A DNA stretch of 64,000 bases, taken from NCBI GenBank assembly GCA_012656075.1, contig JAAKBF010000035.1, positions 496,001 to 560,000 on the forward strand, in the 5' to 3' direction. The DNA comes from Phytophthora hibernalis. Taxonomy: Eukaryota; Oomycota; Peronosporomycetes; Peronosporales; Peronosporaceae. This document shows positions 62,581 to 64,000 of the stretch, piece after piece (the stretch's first letter is position 1; every line of letters begins with the position of its first letter). A model generated the notes under the pieces. That model was not told the DNA's origin and did not search any database. It saw only the letters and a list, made by a program, of their open reading frames with translations. Made by a program: the position numbers and the translations under genes.

Positions 62581-64000
62581 TTATAATAGACGCGTGATAA
62601 TTTCCTTAAACTCTTTATCGTCAATCATTCGATTGCTATACATATCTACTGTGAGAGACTTGAGCTGCTTGATGATGCTTGGGTTGTCATTGCCTAACTC
62701 CATCTCTCCTTTCAGCTTATCATACTCAGCACGAAGAGTCTCAAGTGGGTCTGTTAGCTTATCATGAAAATTGTACTGAAGATGAGTGATGGCAAGGATC
62801 TCTTTGAAGAGTTTCTTATCATCGATTGATAGCTTATCGTAAGCTGCTTGATCGATATGGTTCTTATACACAAGGCTTCTGATCATGGTTTGGAGACTAT
62901 CACTAATTTGACACTTAGGACCACATTTGCGTCGGTTTGGTTGAACGATTACAAGGGTCTTAGCATCCAAGTCAGGGATACGAATATACTTGCTACCAAG
63001 CTGCTTGTAGGTATATGCTGACGGTGTAGCTAATCCTTGAATCTCATTCAGGTTGTAGGTTCTTCCGCGGCGAACTGCACCTTCCAATGGAGCAACGCCT
63101 GCCCCTCTAAGATCACGCCCCTTCAAGCCACTCCCATTAACTCCTTTTACCCTTCGTTGATCTTGTCGGTCATTAAAGTCTTCTACATCTGTTTTCCAGG
63201 TAAAGCTTGAGTGTATTGCTTCGACTTCGCTGAATAGACTGCCTTTGTTGCTTTCATTGCTGATGTCGCTGCCTTCAACGCTGATCTTGCTGATTTTGAG
63301 TTTGACCCCTTCACTACCTTTTTAGCTTCTTCATATCGCTTCTGAGCTTCACCATAAGCTTGAAAGGCTGCCTCCGAGTCATCATGAAGCTTTTGCAAAT
63401 TATCGTCGTGATCATACTGCTCATTACTTTGACGCTTGATATCATGGGCCGATTTAAGGATTGCCTCATTTACTATTTTAAGGTTATCATCAAGATTTTA
63501 CGTCGTTGCTTATTTAGTTTCTTCTCTTTAACCAATTCAGCTGCTTCTTCATCACTTGATGGAAATGGATATTCAACATCCTTGAGATATTTATCCAAAT
63601 CCTCAAAACCGTTGAGTAATGATGTGAATGTATTCATCCAACTGATAGTTCTCATCAAATCCTTCCAAGCTACACCGGATACTTGTTTATACTGTTTGAA
63701 CTTTTGAGCTTTTTATTGTTATCTTCAGTCAATATGTTTAAAGGTTTGGAATCAGTTGGCTGACCAAAATAGTATGTTGGATGAGGTTTAACCCCTTTTT
63801 CTGTATAAATAATGGGTATTAGTCTGAAAGGGATTTTAATACCCTTCGAATGAAGTTCTGTGTAATAGTCAGTTAAAATATTTTTAGCATCATTGTCCGC
63901 GTTGCTCAGCTTTGGGTTCATATCTTCATCGATACCACTCATTGTGCCATATTTAGCTTCTCCGTCGCCTGGTGTGAAATCCTTTACGTCAATTTCCTCG
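62581..64000 (-). CDS. large coiled-coil viral protein, C-terminal part (three frameshifts, N-terminus outside window)
   Basis: Open from the window edge to 62581 through four frames. Segments in order: EEIDVKDF...PKLSNADNDAKN and YYFGQPTDSKPLNIL (to about 63710); WKDLMRTISWMNTFTSLLNG and DVEYPFPSSDEEAAELVKEK (to about 63496); NEAILKSAHDIKRQ, AQKRYEEAKKVVKG and an Ala/Lys coiled coil (to about 63192); then LRGAGVAPLEGAVRRG, DAKTLVIVQPNRRKCGPKC and the tail YDKLKGEMELGNDNPSIIKQL. The tail resembles a C-terminal domain widespread in PLV and virophage large proteins (LkGEixxGNdNpxiikELK). Each break lies beside an A/T run (T5 63710-63714, T4 63496-63499, T4 63192-63195), and one extra base at each would connect the frames. 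Confidence 0.55.

Larger units (their letters stand above)
55300..64000. mobile_element. endogenous Polinton-like virus (PLV/virophage type), right end outside window
   Basis: From about 55.3 kb the sequence becomes AT-richer with short spacers (often under 80 bp) and genes on alternating strands. It holds a double-jelly-roll-type capsid protein, penton-like protein, FtsK/HerA packaging ATPase, adenain-type protease homologue, pVI/pX-like protein, S74 fibre and a large coiled-coil protein, the usual morphogenesis set of PLVs and related Preplasmiviricota. No replication polymerase, helicase or integrase is in the window; these may lie beyond 64000. The left boundary lies between about 55085 and 55300. 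Two similar CTCGACCAC-TGAGA stretches near 55160 and 55218 could mark a degraded terminus. Some genes are decayed by substitutions, so the copy looks endogenous and partly defective. Confidence 0.75.

Overview
The window looks like an accessory, repeat-rich region of an oomycete (Phytophthora-like) nuclear genome. The reasons are short GT-AG introns (62-113 nt), a secreted GMC oxidoreductase fused to PAN/Apple modules, a Crinkler-type effector remnant, MULE, mariner and Tc1 elements of the kind common in Peronosporales, and TKL-like kinases with an altered HRD motif. No rRNA, tRNA or CRISPR was recognised.

Layout. From 1 to about 27.6 kb, nine copies of one uncharacterised membrane/LRR gene family lie on both strands. 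Only the copy at 20668-22800 (710 aa) is uninterrupted. Between them sit an acidic nuclear-looking protein (6764-8040), a Fanzor/TnpB-like relic (11343-11627), a GMC-PAN3 enzyme (12339-14677) and a lysine-tailed protein (17343-18582). From 27.6 to 30.4 kb there is a PAN relic, a Crinkler-type nuclease remnant and a hAT-type MITE with target duplication. From 30.4 to 37.3 kb there is a pseudokinase-kinase gene and a SERAC1-like ARM/lipase gene. From 37.7 to 45.6 kb three DNA transposons follow one another, each with terminal inverted repeats: a complete MULE (9-bp target duplication, carrying a 2OG-Fe(II) oxygenase/zinc-finger gene), a mariner-like element and a Tc1-like element. From 47 to 52.7 kb there is a secreted alpha/beta-hydrolase peptidase, an unknown acidic protein and a two-module RWSxEEE putative DNA-binding protein. 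At 54.5-55.1 kb is a truncated epoxide-hydrolase-like gene.

From about 55.3 kb to the window end the sequence changes to AT-richer, densely packed short genes on alternating strands: an endogenous Polinton-like virus (PLV/virophage-type). It has a capsid protein, penton-like protein, packaging ATPase, adenain-type protease homologue, pVI/pX-like basic protein, an S74-chaperone fibre and a large coiled-coil protein. The genes share a TATATAGAT-type upstream motif.

Caution about reading frames. Most apparent frameshifts across unrelated genes (host, transposon, viral) would be closed by a single extra base in an adjacent homopolymer of 3-6 nt. Many interrupted genes may therefore be intact in the organism, with the breaks coming from homopolymer under-calling. 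Several in-frame stop codons (61672, 59629, 27244) and the protease active-site change are substitutions and are not explained that way.
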